Below are positions 42,702 through 50,830 of a stretch of 64,000 nucleotides of DNA, one piece after another. The stretch comes from Streptomyces sp. B3I8 (GTDB taxonomy: Bacteria; Actinomycetota; Actinomycetes; Streptomycetales; Streptomycetaceae), in assembly GCF_030816915.1 (NCBI RefSeq), contig NZ_JAUSYN010000001.1, positions 310,001 to 374,000 on the forward strand, written 5' to 3'. Both the position numbers and the translations under genes were made by a program. How positions within the stretch are numbered: position 1 is the stretch's first letter; every line of letters begins with the position of its first letter. The notes beneath the pieces are model-generated. The model worked only from the letters and a program-made list of their open reading frames with translations. It searched no databases and was not told the DNA's origin.

Positions 42702-43817
42702 GTGACGACACCGGTCACGATCATCGGAGCAGGTCTGGGCGGCCTGACGCTCGCCCGTGTGCTGCACCTGCACGGCATCCCGTCCACGGTCCACGAGGCG
42801 GAACCGTCCCCGTCGGCACGCACGCAGGGCGGGCTGCTCGACATCCGCGACTACAACGGCCAGCCGGCGCTGGAGGCGGCGGGCCTGACCGAGGAGTTCC
42901 GCGAACTCGTCCTGGAAGGCCGCCAGGCGATGCGGCTCCTGGACCGGGACACGAACCTCCTGATCGACGTCCCCGACGACGGAACCGGCGACAGTCCCGA
43001 GGTGCAGCGCGGCGAACTGCGGCGGATGCTGCTCGACTCGCTCCCCGACGGCACGGTCCAGTGGGGCCACAGAGTCAGCGGTGTCCGCTCCCTCGGAGGC
43101 GGCACGCACGAAGTGACCTTCGCCGGCGGCACGGCGGTCACCACCGGCCTGCTCGTCGGCGCGGACGGCGCCTGGTCCCGGGTCCGCCCGCTGCTCTCCG
43201 GCGCGACGCCCGGGTACACGGGCACCTCGTTCATCGAAACCTACCTGTTCGACGGCGACGATCGGCATCCGACCAGCGCGAAGACCGTAGGGGGTGGAAC
43301 GATGATGGTGCTCGAACCGGGAAAGGGGATCCTGGCCCACCGGGAGCGCGGCGGGAATCTCCACACCTGGGTCATGCTCTCCCGGCCGAAGGACTGGTTC
43401 ACCGGAATCGACTTCACCGATCCCGCCGCGGCCACCGCACGGATCGTGCGGGAATTCGACGGCTGGGCACCGGAACTCACCGCGCTGGTCACCGACGGCG
43501 AGACGCCTCCGGTGCTGCGCCACATCTACACCCTGCCCGGCGGACACCGATGGGACCGCGCGCCCGGGGTGACCCTGATCGGCGACGCCGCGCACCTGAC
43601 GGCCCCCAACGGTGAAGGCGCCAACCTGGCCCTGTACGACGGCGCCGAACTGGGCAGGGCGATAGCCGCGCACCCCGACGACGTGGAGACGGCGCTCACC
43701 GAATTCGAGCAGGCCATGTTCGTACGCACCGCCGCGGCCAATGCCGAAGCCCCCGATCTCGACGTCATGCTGGGCGACGGCGCACCCCACAGCCTGATCG
43801 ACGCCTTCACCGGCTGA
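42702..43817 (+). CDS. TetX-like FAD-dependent monooxygenase
   Basis: The 371-residue flavoprotein starts at GTG 42702 behind AGGAGG. Motifs in order: the FAD-binding GAGLGGL (10-16) after a beta strand, GGLLDIRDYNGQPAL (about 47-61) as in TetX enzymes, the second FAD signature GADGAW (about 150), and GDAAHL (about 302) with PNGEGANLAL. These enzymes hydroxylate aromatic compounds using NADPH; TetX inactivates tetracyclines. The divergent TetR gene suggests induction by its substrate. The exact substrate cannot be told: anthracycline, tetracycline or another polyketide are possible. Confidence 0.85.
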   Translation: MTTPVTIIGAGLGGLTLARVLHLHGIPSTVHEAEPSPSARTQGGLLDIRDYNGQPALEAAGLTEEFRELVLEGRQAMRLLDRDTNLLIDVPDDGTGDSPEVQRGELRRMLLDSLPDGTVQWGHRVSGVRSLGGGTHEVTFAGGTAVTTGLLVGADGAWSRVRPLLSGATPGYTGTSFIETYLFDGDDRHPTSAKTVGGGTMMVLEPGKGILAHRERGGNLHTWVMLSRPKDWFTGIDFTDPAAATARIVREFDGWAPELTALVTDGETPPVLRHIYTLPGGHRWDRAPGVTLIGDAAHLTAPNGEGANLALYDGAELGRAIAAHPDDVETALTEFEQAMFVRTAAANAEAPDLDVMLGDGAPHSLIDAFTG

Positions 43818-43840
43818 CTCGATCCGGCGTCGGCGACGCC

Positions 43841-43945
43841 GGTCGGCGGTCGCCGGTCGGCGGTCGGCGGTCGGCGGTCGGCGGTCGGCGGTCGGCGGTC
43901 GGCGGTCGGCGGTCGGCGGTCGGCGGTCGGCGGTCGGCGGTCGGC
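43841..43945. repeat. Fifteen-copy 7-base tandem repeat
   Basis: GGTCGGC is repeated fifteen times, the second copy being GGTCGCC. It fills most of the 131-base gap between the convergent stops of the monooxygenase and the lamin-tail gene. The period of 7 makes it frame-shifting, in keeping with its non-coding position. Confidence 0.93.
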
Positions 43946-43948
43946 GGA

Positions 43949-45382
43949 TCAGCAGGTGAGGGTGCCCCGGCGCAGGGCGTGGCCGCCGTCGGCGGTGTCG
44001 TCGGACCAGTAGACGGGCTTGGACCCGGCCGTGCACTCGTCGGCGCCGGCGAGGGAGAAGCCCTCGTTGTTGTAGTTCGGCATGCCGCTCGGCCGGTCGT
44101 AGACCGCCGTGGTGGCGAAGGCGCCGCCGGCGTCGATCTTCAGGGTGTGGTGCCGGCCGTCGCAGGTGTCGTCGCACACCACCCACAGGCGGGACGCCTG
44201 CGGTTCCCACTGCAGTTCCATCACACCGGGCATGCCGCTGGTGAACGAGGCCACGCGCGTGTACGCGCCGGAGTCGGCCAGGACGTAACCGTGGATCATG
44301 CCGGTGCCCTCGACGCCGACGAAGAACACGCCGCCGCTGTGGGCGCCGTAGCGGGCCGGGTCGTAGGCCGCGCCCGTCGAGCCGTCCCTGAACCCGGCGC
44401 CGGTCAGCGCGGCGTCCGGAATCCAGGTGATCCCTTCGAGGCCGAGGTTGGCTCCGGTCGAGGGCAGGTCAGAGGTGAGGTTCCACTCCTTGGCGGCGGT
44501 CAGCGACGATCCCGAGCCGCCGACGTCGTACTTCAGCACCGACAGCCGGCTGGTGCCGGAGGCGTCGCCGTTGCGCTCGCTGGCGACGAACACCCCGCCG
44601 GCCGAGCCCGCACCGGTCAGGGTGACGCCCTCGCTGTCGGGGCTGCCGGAGCCGCCGGGGAAGCGCAGGGTCTTGCCCGAGGCCCAGCCGTCGGCGGTGT
44701 CGGGCTGCCGGCCGCCGGACCCGTCGCGTACCAGGCGCCACAGCTTCCCGCTGTTCTGCGCGCCCCACAGCACGCTGCCTTCCTGGTAGAGGCCGCTGAG
44801 GTCCTCGCCGAACACGCCGGAGCCGTCCGCGGTCACCACGCCGCTGCCGCCGGGCCACGCCACCGGCGTCGTCGAACCACCGCCACCGCCCCCGGTGCCG
44901 CAGTCGTTCGCACCGCCCAGGGTCGTGGTGGTCGCCTGCTCGAAGCCGCCGGTGCCGTCCACGCAGCGCGACCAGGAGGGATCGGAGTGCTCGCTCCAGG
45001 CGAAGCTGTCGACCAGGGTCTTGCCGTCGGCGAGGTAGAGGCGGGCCTCGTCCTTGGAGCCCAGTCCGAAGCCGCCGCTGACGTCGAACGCCCGGAACCC
45101 GCCCGGAGCCAGCGTGGTCCCCGAAGCGATCTTGTAGGAGTGGCTCTTGTCGTCGTCCTTGAGGACCCAGCCCGAGACGTCGACCGTGGCGGCGCCCTTG
45201 TTGTACAGCTCGATCGAGTCGTTCGTGTCACCGGTGGTGACGACCTCGTTGACACGGACGTCGTCCGCCGCGGCCGCGTGCGCCGCGGGCACACCGGTCA
45301 GCGTCCCCGCCGCGAGGAGCGGCGCGGCGACGAGGAGACGGGAAAGAGCACGACGCCGACGGCGAGCGGTCGATGCGGTCAC
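43949..45382 (-). CDS. Secreted lamin-tail domain protein with a propeller-like C-terminal domain
   Basis: The 477-residue protein starts at GTG 45382, preceded by AGGATGG. This start gives an Arg-rich signal peptide ending AHA-A near residue 33, possibly a Tat-type signal. Residues about 36-160 are a lamin-tail fold (VRVNEVVTTGD, SIELYNKG, VDVSGWVLKDDD), followed by a Gly/Ser linker. The remainder has repeated strand units (LEGITWIPD, GVFFVGVEGTG, MELQWEP) like the phytase-like or esterase-like beta-propeller. Lamin-tail domains in secreted actinobacterial proteins often accompany nucleases or phosphoesterases. The enzymatic role is not proven. Confidence 0.82.
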   Translation of the reverse strand: MTASTARRRRRALSRLLVAAPLLAAGTLTGVPAAHAAAADDVRVNEVVTTGDTNDSIELYNKGAATVDVSGWVLKDDDKSHSYKIASGTTLAPGGFRAFDVSGGFGLGSKDEARLYLADGKTLVDSFAWSEHSDPSWSRCVDGTGGFEQATTTTLGGANDCGTGGGGGGSTTPVAWPGGSGVVTADGSGVFGEDLSGLYQEGSVLWGAQNSGKLWRLVRDGSGGRQPDTADGWASGKTLRFPGGSGSPDSEGVTLTGAGSAGGVFVASERNGDASGTSRLSVLKYDVGGSGSSLTAAKEWNLTSDLPSTGANLGLEGITWIPDAALTGAGFRDGSTGAAYDPARYGAHSGGVFFVGVEGTGMIHGYVLADSGAYTRVASFTSGMPGVMELQWEPQASRLWVVCDDTCDGRHHTLKIDAGGAFATTAVYDRPSGMPNYNNEGFSLAGADECTAGSKPVYWSDDTADGGHALRRGTLTC

Positions 45383-45511
45383 TGGTGTCCATCCTGGAGT
45401 TGTCGTGATCAGGGCAACCGGGCCGACGGTCCGCCCCGCACCGAACGGGACTCCTCCGACCAGGAGGACAGCTCGCGAACAGCCGGCGAAATCATGTGCT
45501 GATCGGCACCA

Positions 45512-45787
45512 CACGTCACCGGCCTGGCCGCCGCCCTCCTGGAACCGGCGTCCTACGACGCGTCCGGCGTCCACCATCCGGCAGGCCCCGACGCCCTGAG
45601 CCGCCACGAACTCGGCGTCCTCATCGCCGAGCGCGACAGCCTCGACGCCTCCCGCCTGCCCGCAGGCACACGGACGGACAGCGGGCTTCACGGCGCCCTC
45701 GACGTCCGCCTCGACAGCCGAGCCACCCGGCGGCAGCCGGGCACCACGCTGCGCGGCGCCCGACAGTTCTGCGTTGAACCCGCGTGA
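45512..45787 (+). pseudogene. C-terminal remnant of an RmlD-like sugar-nucleotide/NAD-dependent reductase
   Basis: The frame VTGLAAALLE, then GVHHPAGPDALSRHELG and LDVRLDSR resembles the C-terminal part of RmlD-type (dTDP-4-dehydrorhamnose reductase-like) proteins. No N-terminal Rossmann fold, start codon or ribosome site is present; upstream sequence belongs to the leader of the lamin-tail gene. The rest of the 570-base gap up to 45951 shows no gene. Confidence 0.65.
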
Positions 45788-45951
45788 CCTTGCGGGCCGT
45801 CACCCGAGCGAGGCCGCCGCACACCGCTGTCCGCCCCGCGGACCGCTCTGAAAGCCGAGCGCCCGGCAGGCTCCGGCCGAGTTCCCCGCCGAGCACCCCC
45901 TGTGGGGTACGCCCCGGCCATCGCTCCGCGGTGCGGCACGTCGGGTCGGGG

Positions 45952-46326
45952 TCAGGTGGGGTCCAGCGGAGTGATGCCGGTGCCCGCGTAGAGCTCGGGG
46001 TCCAGTGACAGGACCGTCAGCGGCTCTCCCGCCTTGGCCGCGTGCCAGGCGATCGCCGCCGCGTGCGCCACCGGCCAGTCCGTGCTCGCCCAGCCCATCA
46101 CGTCCGCCGCGTGCGCGGCGGTGAACGGGACATGCTCGGCGAACCGCAGGGATGCCGCGTGCCTGCCGGCGCCGGCGTCCTGCCGCTCGGCGGCGACGAC
46201 GGAGAGCGACGGGATCAGGACGCGGCCGGTGCCGCGCGAGGCTTCGACGTAGAGGCCGGTGAAGAAAGGGTCCGCACGGTACAGGGCGGTCAGAGCGGTG
46301 TGGTCCAGGACAGCCGTCAGGTTCAT
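45952..46326 (-). CDS. PIN-domain-like toxin of a toxin-antitoxin pair
   Basis: The protein has 124 residues, a usual PIN-toxin length. The start MNLTAVLDHTALTALY matches the first PIN strand and helix with Asp8, followed by a central Glu (VVAAERQ) and a late acidic segment (LTVLSLDPELY). PIN toxins are Mg-dependent ribonucleases. Here the residue after Asp8 is His rather than the common Thr or Ser, and one later acidic position is unclear, so activity may be weakened. The start codon overlaps the antitoxin stop by four bases (ATGA). Confidence 0.75.
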   Translation of the reverse strand: MNLTAVLDHTALTALYRADPFFTGLYVEASRGTGRVLIPSLSVVAAERQDAGAGRHAASLRFAEHVPFTAAHAADVMGWASTDWPVAHAAAIAWHAAKAGEPLTVLSLDPELYAGTGITPLDPT

Positions 46327-46577
46327 GCCGCGGTGTCGCCCTGATGGGCGCGGATCCTCGCCCAGGCGTCCTGGCCGGCCTGCTGCAGCCGCTCGCTGTA
46401 CTCGATGCCGAGCTCACGGGCCGCCTCGACGGCACGCTGCTCCCGCTCGGCCGCCGTGAGTTCACGGACGGCGAGCTCCTCCAGCAGCTCGGTGATGGTG
46501 GTGCCGCGCTCCTCGGCGAGGATGCGCAGTCGGTCCCGCACTTCCTCGCTGGTCTTGATGCTCGTCGGCTTGCTCAT
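46323..46577 (-). CDS. Antitoxin with ribbon-helix-helix-like N-terminus
   Basis: This 84-residue protein begins KPTSIKTSEEVRDRLRILAEERGTT, a short strand and two helices as in ribbon-helix-helix antitoxins, and has a long charged helix at the C-terminus that would wrap the toxin. It overlaps the PIN-type gene by four bases and is transcribed first, the normal order for such pairs. It should repress its own promoter. Confidence 0.8.
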   Translation of the reverse strand: MSKPTSIKTSEEVRDRLRILAEERGTTITELLEELAVRELTAAEREQRAVEAARELGIEYSERLQQAGQDAWARIRAHQGDTAA

Positions 46578-46647
46578 ACCGTCGATTCTACCCGCGGTAG
46601 AACGCCGCGGGCGGCCGGACGTTCATCAGTGCGTCCCGCCCCCGCCG

Positions 46648-47103
46648 TCACGTCGGCCGGGGCAGCGGCAGGCAGGCCCACACCACGTGCAGGCCGTCGT
46701 CCACGTGGTTGCCCCAGCACTCGGCGAGGGCCTCGGTCAGACGCAGGCCCCGTCCGCCCTCCTCCAGGCCGTCGTCACGGTTCCAGCTCGCGCGGACGGT
46801 CCCGAGGTCGAAGCCGGGGCCGCCGTCGGACACCGCGATCCGGAGCCGGTCCGGTCCGCCCCGCGCGCCCCGCAGCAGGTACAGGTCCAGGAGGACGGGA
46901 GCGCGGCCGTGCCGGATCCCGTTGGTGACGAGTTCGCTCGTCACCAGCGTGGCCGCGTCGACGAGTTCGCGGGCGCGCCACTGGCCGAGCCGCGCGGTGA
47001 CGTGGGCCCGCGCGGCTCCTGTCACCCGTGCCGCGGGAGGAGGACGGTCCTCCCCGCCGGCTCCGGGCGGAGGTGTGCCGATGATCGTCAGCGTCGTCCT
47101 CAT
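46648..47103 (-). CDS. ATP-binding protein, RsbW-like anti-sigma/serine kinase fold
   Basis: The 151-residue protein has the HATPase motifs: N box ELVTNGIRHG (about 57-66), G1 VSDGGPGF (about 91-98) and G2 GGRGLRLTEALAECWG (about 115-130). Streptomycetes carry dozens of such RsbW/SpoIIAB-like proteins that bind sigma factors or phosphorylate anti-anti-sigma factors. No partner gene is adjacent. The N-terminus is Pro/Gly-rich and unusually long before the fold starts. Confidence 0.85.
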   Translation of the reverse strand: MRTTLTIIGTPPPGAGGEDRPPPAARVTGAARAHVTARLGQWRARELVDAATLVTSELVTNGIRHGRAPVLLDLYLLRGARGGPDRLRIAVSDGGPGFDLGTVRASWNRDDGLEEGGRGLRLTEALAECWGNHVDDGLHVVWACLPLPRPT

Positions 47104-47279
47104 GGCAGTGCCCTCGCGATCGGCCCCGCAGGGGGGCGGCGGCCCGGCCGCATCGGCTGCCGGTCCGCAGGGGGTGCGGCGCAGGGGCGGCTCGGGGCGT
47201 CGCGCCGCCGTGCCGCCCCTGAGGGCCCGGGGGGAGCGGCCAGGGCCGCACCCCCGGGAGCCGCGTCCGGTGTGCCGTA

Positions 47280-47822
47280 TTACTTCGCCGGCAGGGCGAC
47301 GACGGGGAAGTCGATGTCCGTACGGGCGACGGAGTTGAAGTAGTTGGTGAAGACGTTCAGCGCGACGTTGGCCACGATCTCCCCGATCTCGCCGTCCCCG
47401 TAGCCCGCGGCGCGCACCTGCGCCAGGTCCTCGTCGGAGACGAAGCCGCGGGTCTCGATGACGGCGCGGGCGAACGTCAGCGCGGCCTGCGTCCTGGGGT
47501 CGGAGGCCTGCCCCTTGCCGGAGGACGTGAGGTCCTCACCGCTGACGCCGGCCCGCTCGCCGAGGACGTGGTGAGCGGCGTAGCAGTACTCGCAGGAGTT
47601 CTGCACCGCGGCGACCAGGGCGATCTGCTCGCGCACCGCGCCCGGCAGCGAGCCCTTGGACAGGGCGCCGCTCTGGGAGAGGTAGGCGTCGAGGACGGCG
47701 GGCGAGACGGCCATCGCGCGCATCATGTTCGGCGTGGCGCCGAGGGCGCGCTCGACCTTGTTCAGCAGCGACTTGGCGGCGGGCTCGGCGGTCGCGGGGT
47801 CGACGACGGAAAGACGGGACAT
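47280..47822 (-). CDS. AhpD-like alkylhydroperoxidase / carboxymuconolactone decarboxylase family protein
   Basis: This 180-residue all-helical protein contains CEYCYAAHHVLG (about 77-88), the C-x2-C-x3-H active-site signature of AhpD-type peroxidases, which reduce organic hydroperoxides through a thiol relay. It diverges from a MarR gene with 109 bases between the starts, including two matching palindromes, so it is probably the main target of that regulator. A peroxide or electrophile response is likely. Confidence 0.9.
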   Translation of the reverse strand: MSRLSVVDPATAEPAAKSLLNKVERALGATPNMMRAMAVSPAVLDAYLSQSGALSKGSLPGAVREQIALVAAVQNSCEYCYAAHHVLGERAGVSGEDLTSSGKGQASDPRTQAALTFARAVIETRGFVSDEDLAQVRAAGYGDGEIGEIVANVALNVFTNYFNSVARTDIDFPVVALPAK

Positions 47823-47859
47823 GGGTGTTCCTCCCTGGACGGGTACGGCGCCAAATCAT

Positions 47860-47891
47860 TTGGCACTGCCAACATAGATTGGCAGTGCCTA
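47860..47891. promoter_or_regulatory. Two candidate MarR operators
   Basis: TTGGCA-C-TGCCAA (47860-47872) is a perfect 6+6 inverted repeat. A near-perfect copy, TTGGCA-G-TGCCTA, lies at 47879-47891, with centres 19 bases apart, nearly two helical turns. The second copy also occurs exactly before the other MarR gene at 55827. Confidence 0.8.
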
Positions 47892-47931
47892 CTATGGCAA
47901 GTACGGATCCCTTCGTCGGAGAGCGCGCACC

Positions 47932-48528
47932 ATGGAAGACGTGCCGGGCACACCGCCCCAGGAACAGTTGATGGTGGGCATCACCCGTCTCGGGCAGGCC
48001 CTGCGCATCACCAGCTACCGCAACGCGGGGCCCTACCGCCTCTCGCCCCTGCAGGCGGACATCCTCGTTTTCCTGGCCGGGGACCCCCGGCCGCGCAGGC
48101 TCACCGAACTGGCCACCGCGCTCGCCTCCACGCCCCCGACGGTCAGCGACGCGGTCAAGACCCTCACCGCCAAGGAACTCGTCGAACGCGGACGCGACGC
48201 CCTCGACGCCCGCGCCGTCTCCCTCACCCTGACGAGCGACGGCGCGGCGGAGGCCGAGCGACTGTCGCGGCTGCCCCCGGAGTTCGCGCGGGCCATGTCC
48301 GACCTGGCTCCCGAGGACCTGGCGGCCATGCTCCGCGGCATGAGCAGCATGATCAGGTCACTGCAGGACCGCCGGGCGATCCCGGTCACCCGCATGTGCG
48401 TGACCTGCGCCCACTTCCGCCCCCAGGCCCACCCCGGCAGCGACAAACCCCATCACTGCGCGTTCGTGGACAACCCCTTCAACGACGAGGAACTTCGGCT
48501 GGACTGCCCCGACCACCTCAACCCCTGA
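47932..48528 (+). CDS. MarR-type regulator with a C-terminal cysteine cluster (paralogue 1)
   Basis: The 198-residue protein has a winged-helix MarR domain (about 12-145; recognition region TPPTVSDAVKTLTAKELVERGRD) followed by an unusual tail containing Cys156, Cys159, His174, His175, Cys176 and Cys192. Four conserved Cys plus His suggest an iron-sulfur or zinc site that could sense redox state. It diverges from the AhpD-like gene and shares operator sequences with its paralogue at 55873, with the four cysteines at the same positions in both. Typical MarR proteins end near residue 150, so the tail is an addition. Confidence 0.88.
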   Translation: MEDVPGTPPQEQLMVGITRLGQALRITSYRNAGPYRLSPLQADILVFLAGDPRPRRLTELATALASTPPTVSDAVKTLTAKELVERGRDALDARAVSLTLTSDGAAEAERLSRLPPEFARAMSDLAPEDLAAMLRGMSSMIRSLQDRRAIPVTRMCVTCAHFRPQAHPGSDKPHHCAFVDNPFNDEELRLDCPDHLNP

Positions 48529-48573
48529 ACCCCTGTCTCTCCCCCCCCGCGTGCCCTCCGGGCTCCCCGGCCC

Positions 48574-49155
48574 TCAGGGCAGGTGAGGGTGCGGCACCTC
48601 CGCGGCGTCCGGCCCGGTGGCGTCGTGGGCGACGAGGAGCAGGAGAGCCGCCCGCCGCTCACCGAGGGAACGGACCTTGTGCGGTGTGCTGGCCCTGAAG
48701 TAGGCGCAGTCCCCCGGTTCGAGGGTGATGGTGCGCGAGGGAAGGACGAGTTCGACCCGTCCCTCGTGGACGAAGACGAACTCCTCACCGGGGTGGTCAC
48801 GGAAAGGAACGTGATCGGCGTCGAGCGGGGGGTGGAGCATGAAGGGGGTCATGCTCTTGGTGCCGGCCCGGAGCGCCATCCCCTCGTACCGGGTGCCGGG
48901 CTCGTCCTGCGGGGTCAGTGCCTGGCGCTCCCCGGCCCGGGTGACGGTGATCTCCGCGAGTTCCTCGGCGTCGGCGAAAAGGTTGTCCAGCGGGACGTCC
49001 AGGGCCTTGGCCAGGGAGGCGCAGACCGCGATGGACGGGACGCTGCGCCCCCGCTCGACCTTGGACAGGTAGCTCTTGGTCACGCCGGACCGCTCCGCCA
49101 GCGCCTCCAGCGTCATGAGCCGTTCCTTGCGCAGCTGTCGTACACGGTTGATCAC
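48574..49155 (-). CDS. XRE-family regulator with a C-terminal cupin domain
   Basis: This 193-residue protein has a helix-turn-helix at about 10-60 (LEALAERSGVTKSYLSKVERG) and a cupin_2 barrel at about 110-180 (HPGEEFVFVHEG, then LEPGDCAYF). Proteins of this design sense small ligands such as polyamines or sugars in the barrel. The GTG start at 49155 follows GGGAAG. It lies downstream of the metabolic cluster on the same strand, across a gap of 103 bases, and converges with the MarR gene. Its target is not evident. Confidence 0.88.
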   Translation of the reverse strand: MINRVRQLRKERLMTLEALAERSGVTKSYLSKVERGRSVPSIAVCASLAKALDVPLDNLFADAEELAEITVTRAGERQALTPQDEPGTRYEGMALRAGTKSMTPFMLHPPLDADHVPFRDHPGEEFVFVHEGRVELVLPSRTITLEPGDCAYFRASTPHKVRSLGERRAALLLLVAHDATGPDAAEVPHPHLP

Positions 49156-49258
49156 TGTTCGGACTTCCCTTCGCGTGCCCGGCGGCGAGACATCGGCCCG
49201 CGGGGGCCTCAGTATCGCGCGAGGCCTCCCGGCCGCCGACGAGCCCCCGGCACGCCGG

Positions 49259-49651
49259 TCACCGGTGCTGGTCGACACGGGAAGACACACGGTGTCCTGA
49301 GCCGGACACCGTTCTCCCGAAGGTCATTTCCGGTCTTTCCTGAGAGGCGATATCCGGCCTGACCGGACCGGCCTGTGCCTGGCGGGCCCGCCGGGCGGCG
49401 TTGACACCGTGATGGGTGAGCCGGAAGCGGGACAGCGGCGCGCCCGCCCCGGGAAGACGGCCGTCGTCCACGGGTCTGCCGTCAACCCCGTACTCCCTGA
49501 CCCATTGGCGTCTGCGCATGACGTCCGTCGTCGCGCGCCGGACACCGGAGGGGAGCCGGTGCCGGGGATCGTTGAGGGCGGCGAGCAGCAGCCGGCTCTG
49601 GTACGCGGTGGGGACGGCGTCCCGGGAGGTCTTGGTGCCCATCGCCGTCAT
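49259..49651 (-). CDS. Small hypothetical protein coupled to the glutamine amidotransferase gene
   Basis: This frame of 130 residues starts at ATG 49651, overlapping the amidotransferase stop as ATGA. It has a helical, Arg-rich middle (VRRATTDVMRRRQWVREYGVDGRP) and a segment ending RLTHHGVNAARRARQ reminiscent of a small DNA-binding or helical domain, but I recognise no family. The coupling supports it being real; the disordered C-terminus is weaker evidence. Confidence 0.5.
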   Translation of the reverse strand: MTAMGTKTSRDAVPTAYQSRLLLAALNDPRHRLPSGVRRATTDVMRRRQWVREYGVDGRPVDDGRLPGAGAPLSRFRLTHHGVNAARRARQAQAGPVRPDIASQERPEMTFGRTVSGSGHRVSSRVDQHR

Positions 49652-50370
49652 GCCCCGTCCGGCTGCGCGACGGGCAGCGCACGCCGCAGCCAGTCGGCGA
49701 ACACCGTGCGTGCCCGGGAGGCGAGTTCGGCGCCGTACCGGTCGGCGTCGGCGCGGATGCGGTCGAGGTCGACGCCGTGTGCGGTGAGTTCGTGGGTGTG
49801 GCCCAGCAGCCAACGTTCGAGCCGCGTGTGGTCCGCCTCCAGGTGGAACTGCAGTCCGAGGAGGGTGTCCCCGACGGTGAAGGCCTGGTGGGGGAAGCCC
49901 GGGGTCCCGGCCAGGAGCGCGGCACCCTCCGGCACGGCGAACTGGTCGCCGTGCCAGTGCAGTACCGGCGTCCCGCCGAGTCCGGCGAGGACGGACCCCT
50001 CGCCCTCGGCGGTGAGCGTCAGGGGCCCGTAGCCGATCTCGAAGCGGCCGGTGGCAGCGACCCGTGCGCCGAGGGCGTGTGCGAGGAGCTGGGCGCCGAG
50101 GCAGATGCCGACCGTGGGGAGCATGCGGCGCACCCGGGCTCCGACGGCGGCGGCCTCGTCGGCGAGGTACGGGTAGCGCGCGAAGTCGCCGACCCCGACG
50201 GGGCCGCCGAGGACGACGAGCAGATCGGCGGCGACGAGGTCCTCGTCCCCGACGCGGTCGACACCGGCCTCGAGGTACCGGACCCGGTACCCGTGCTCCC
50301 TCAGCAGCGGTCCGAGGATGCCGAGGTCCTCGAAGGCGACATGGCGGATGACAAGGGCGGTGCGGCTCAC
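49648..50370 (-). CDS. Class I glutamine amidotransferase-like protein
   Basis: The 240-residue protein starts at GTG 50370, with GGGAGG upstream. The nucleophile elbow is GICLGAQLLA (catalytic Cys near 94), and QFHLEADHTRLERWL near 180 provides the His and Glu of the triad. Stand-alone members include GMP synthase-like subunits and gamma-glutamyl hydrolases acting on small molecules. Its start overlaps the stop of the YggS remnant (GTGA), so it is likely translated as part of the cluster mRNA. The acceptor substrate is unknown. Confidence 0.85.
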   Translation of the reverse strand: MSRTALVIRHVAFEDLGILGPLLREHGYRVRYLEAGVDRVGDEDLVAADLLVVLGGPVGVGDFARYPYLADEAAAVGARVRRMLPTVGICLGAQLLAHALGARVAATGRFEIGYGPLTLTAEGEGSVLAGLGGTPVLHWHGDQFAVPEGAALLAGTPGFPHQAFTVGDTLLGLQFHLEADHTRLERWLLGHTHELTAHGVDLDRIRADADRYGAELASRARTVFADWLRRALPVAQPDGA

Positions 50371-50609
50371 AGGGCCTCCCGGGTGGTGTCGGTCGCGGCA
50401 GCGGCAGCGGCGCCGGGCCAGAAGTGGCTGTCCGGCAGGGACCGGGCGCCGAAGAGCGCCTGACCGACGCGGACCACGGTGGCGCCCTCCCCCACGGCGA
50501 TCCCGTGGTCGCCGGACATGCCCGTCGACAACCCGCCGGGGCCGACGAGCCCGAGTTCCCTCCCCCGGTCGCGCGGTCCGCGCAGCGGGGAGAAGCACGC
50601 GCGGACCCG
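50367..50609 (-). pseudogene. C-terminal remnant of a YggS-type PLP-binding protein
   Basis: The frame reads ACFSPLRGPRDRG, then LSTGMSGDHGIAVGEGATVVRVGQALFGAR. The segment LSxGMSGD followed by AVxEGATxVRxGxAxFGxR is diagnostic of the C-terminal end of YggS/PROSC pyridoxal-phosphate homeostasis proteins. The N-terminal barrel with the PLP lysine is missing; upstream, the same frame runs into non-coding sequence and the antisense of hemC. Its stop still overlaps the amidotransferase start. Confidence 0.8.
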
Positions 50610-50830
50610 GGACGGGCGGGACGCGCGCGCGGCGGGAGCGCGGCGTACGTACCCATGACGGTCACCGGCGGCGCCGTCGACGCGGTGGAGCGCAGGTGCC
50701 GGCGGCGAGGCCATGCCGTGGCGTGTGCGCGCCGGAACAGGTGTCCGGACGCAATCCGGAACCGTCCGTCCGCGCGCCGGGTACCCGCCGGGTGCCGTCC
50801 CGCGAGTCGCGACCGTGCTCGGCGCCGGTC

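Noticed and set aside
48529..48573. Possible terminator between the convergent MarR and XRE-cupin genes
   Set aside because: Only a short GCCCT/AGGGC stem was visible, and it lies partly inside the XRE-cupin gene.
47568..48698. Plus-strand frame across the AhpD-like and MarR genes
   Set aside because: It crosses two well-supported genes and the operator region; its product is low complexity.
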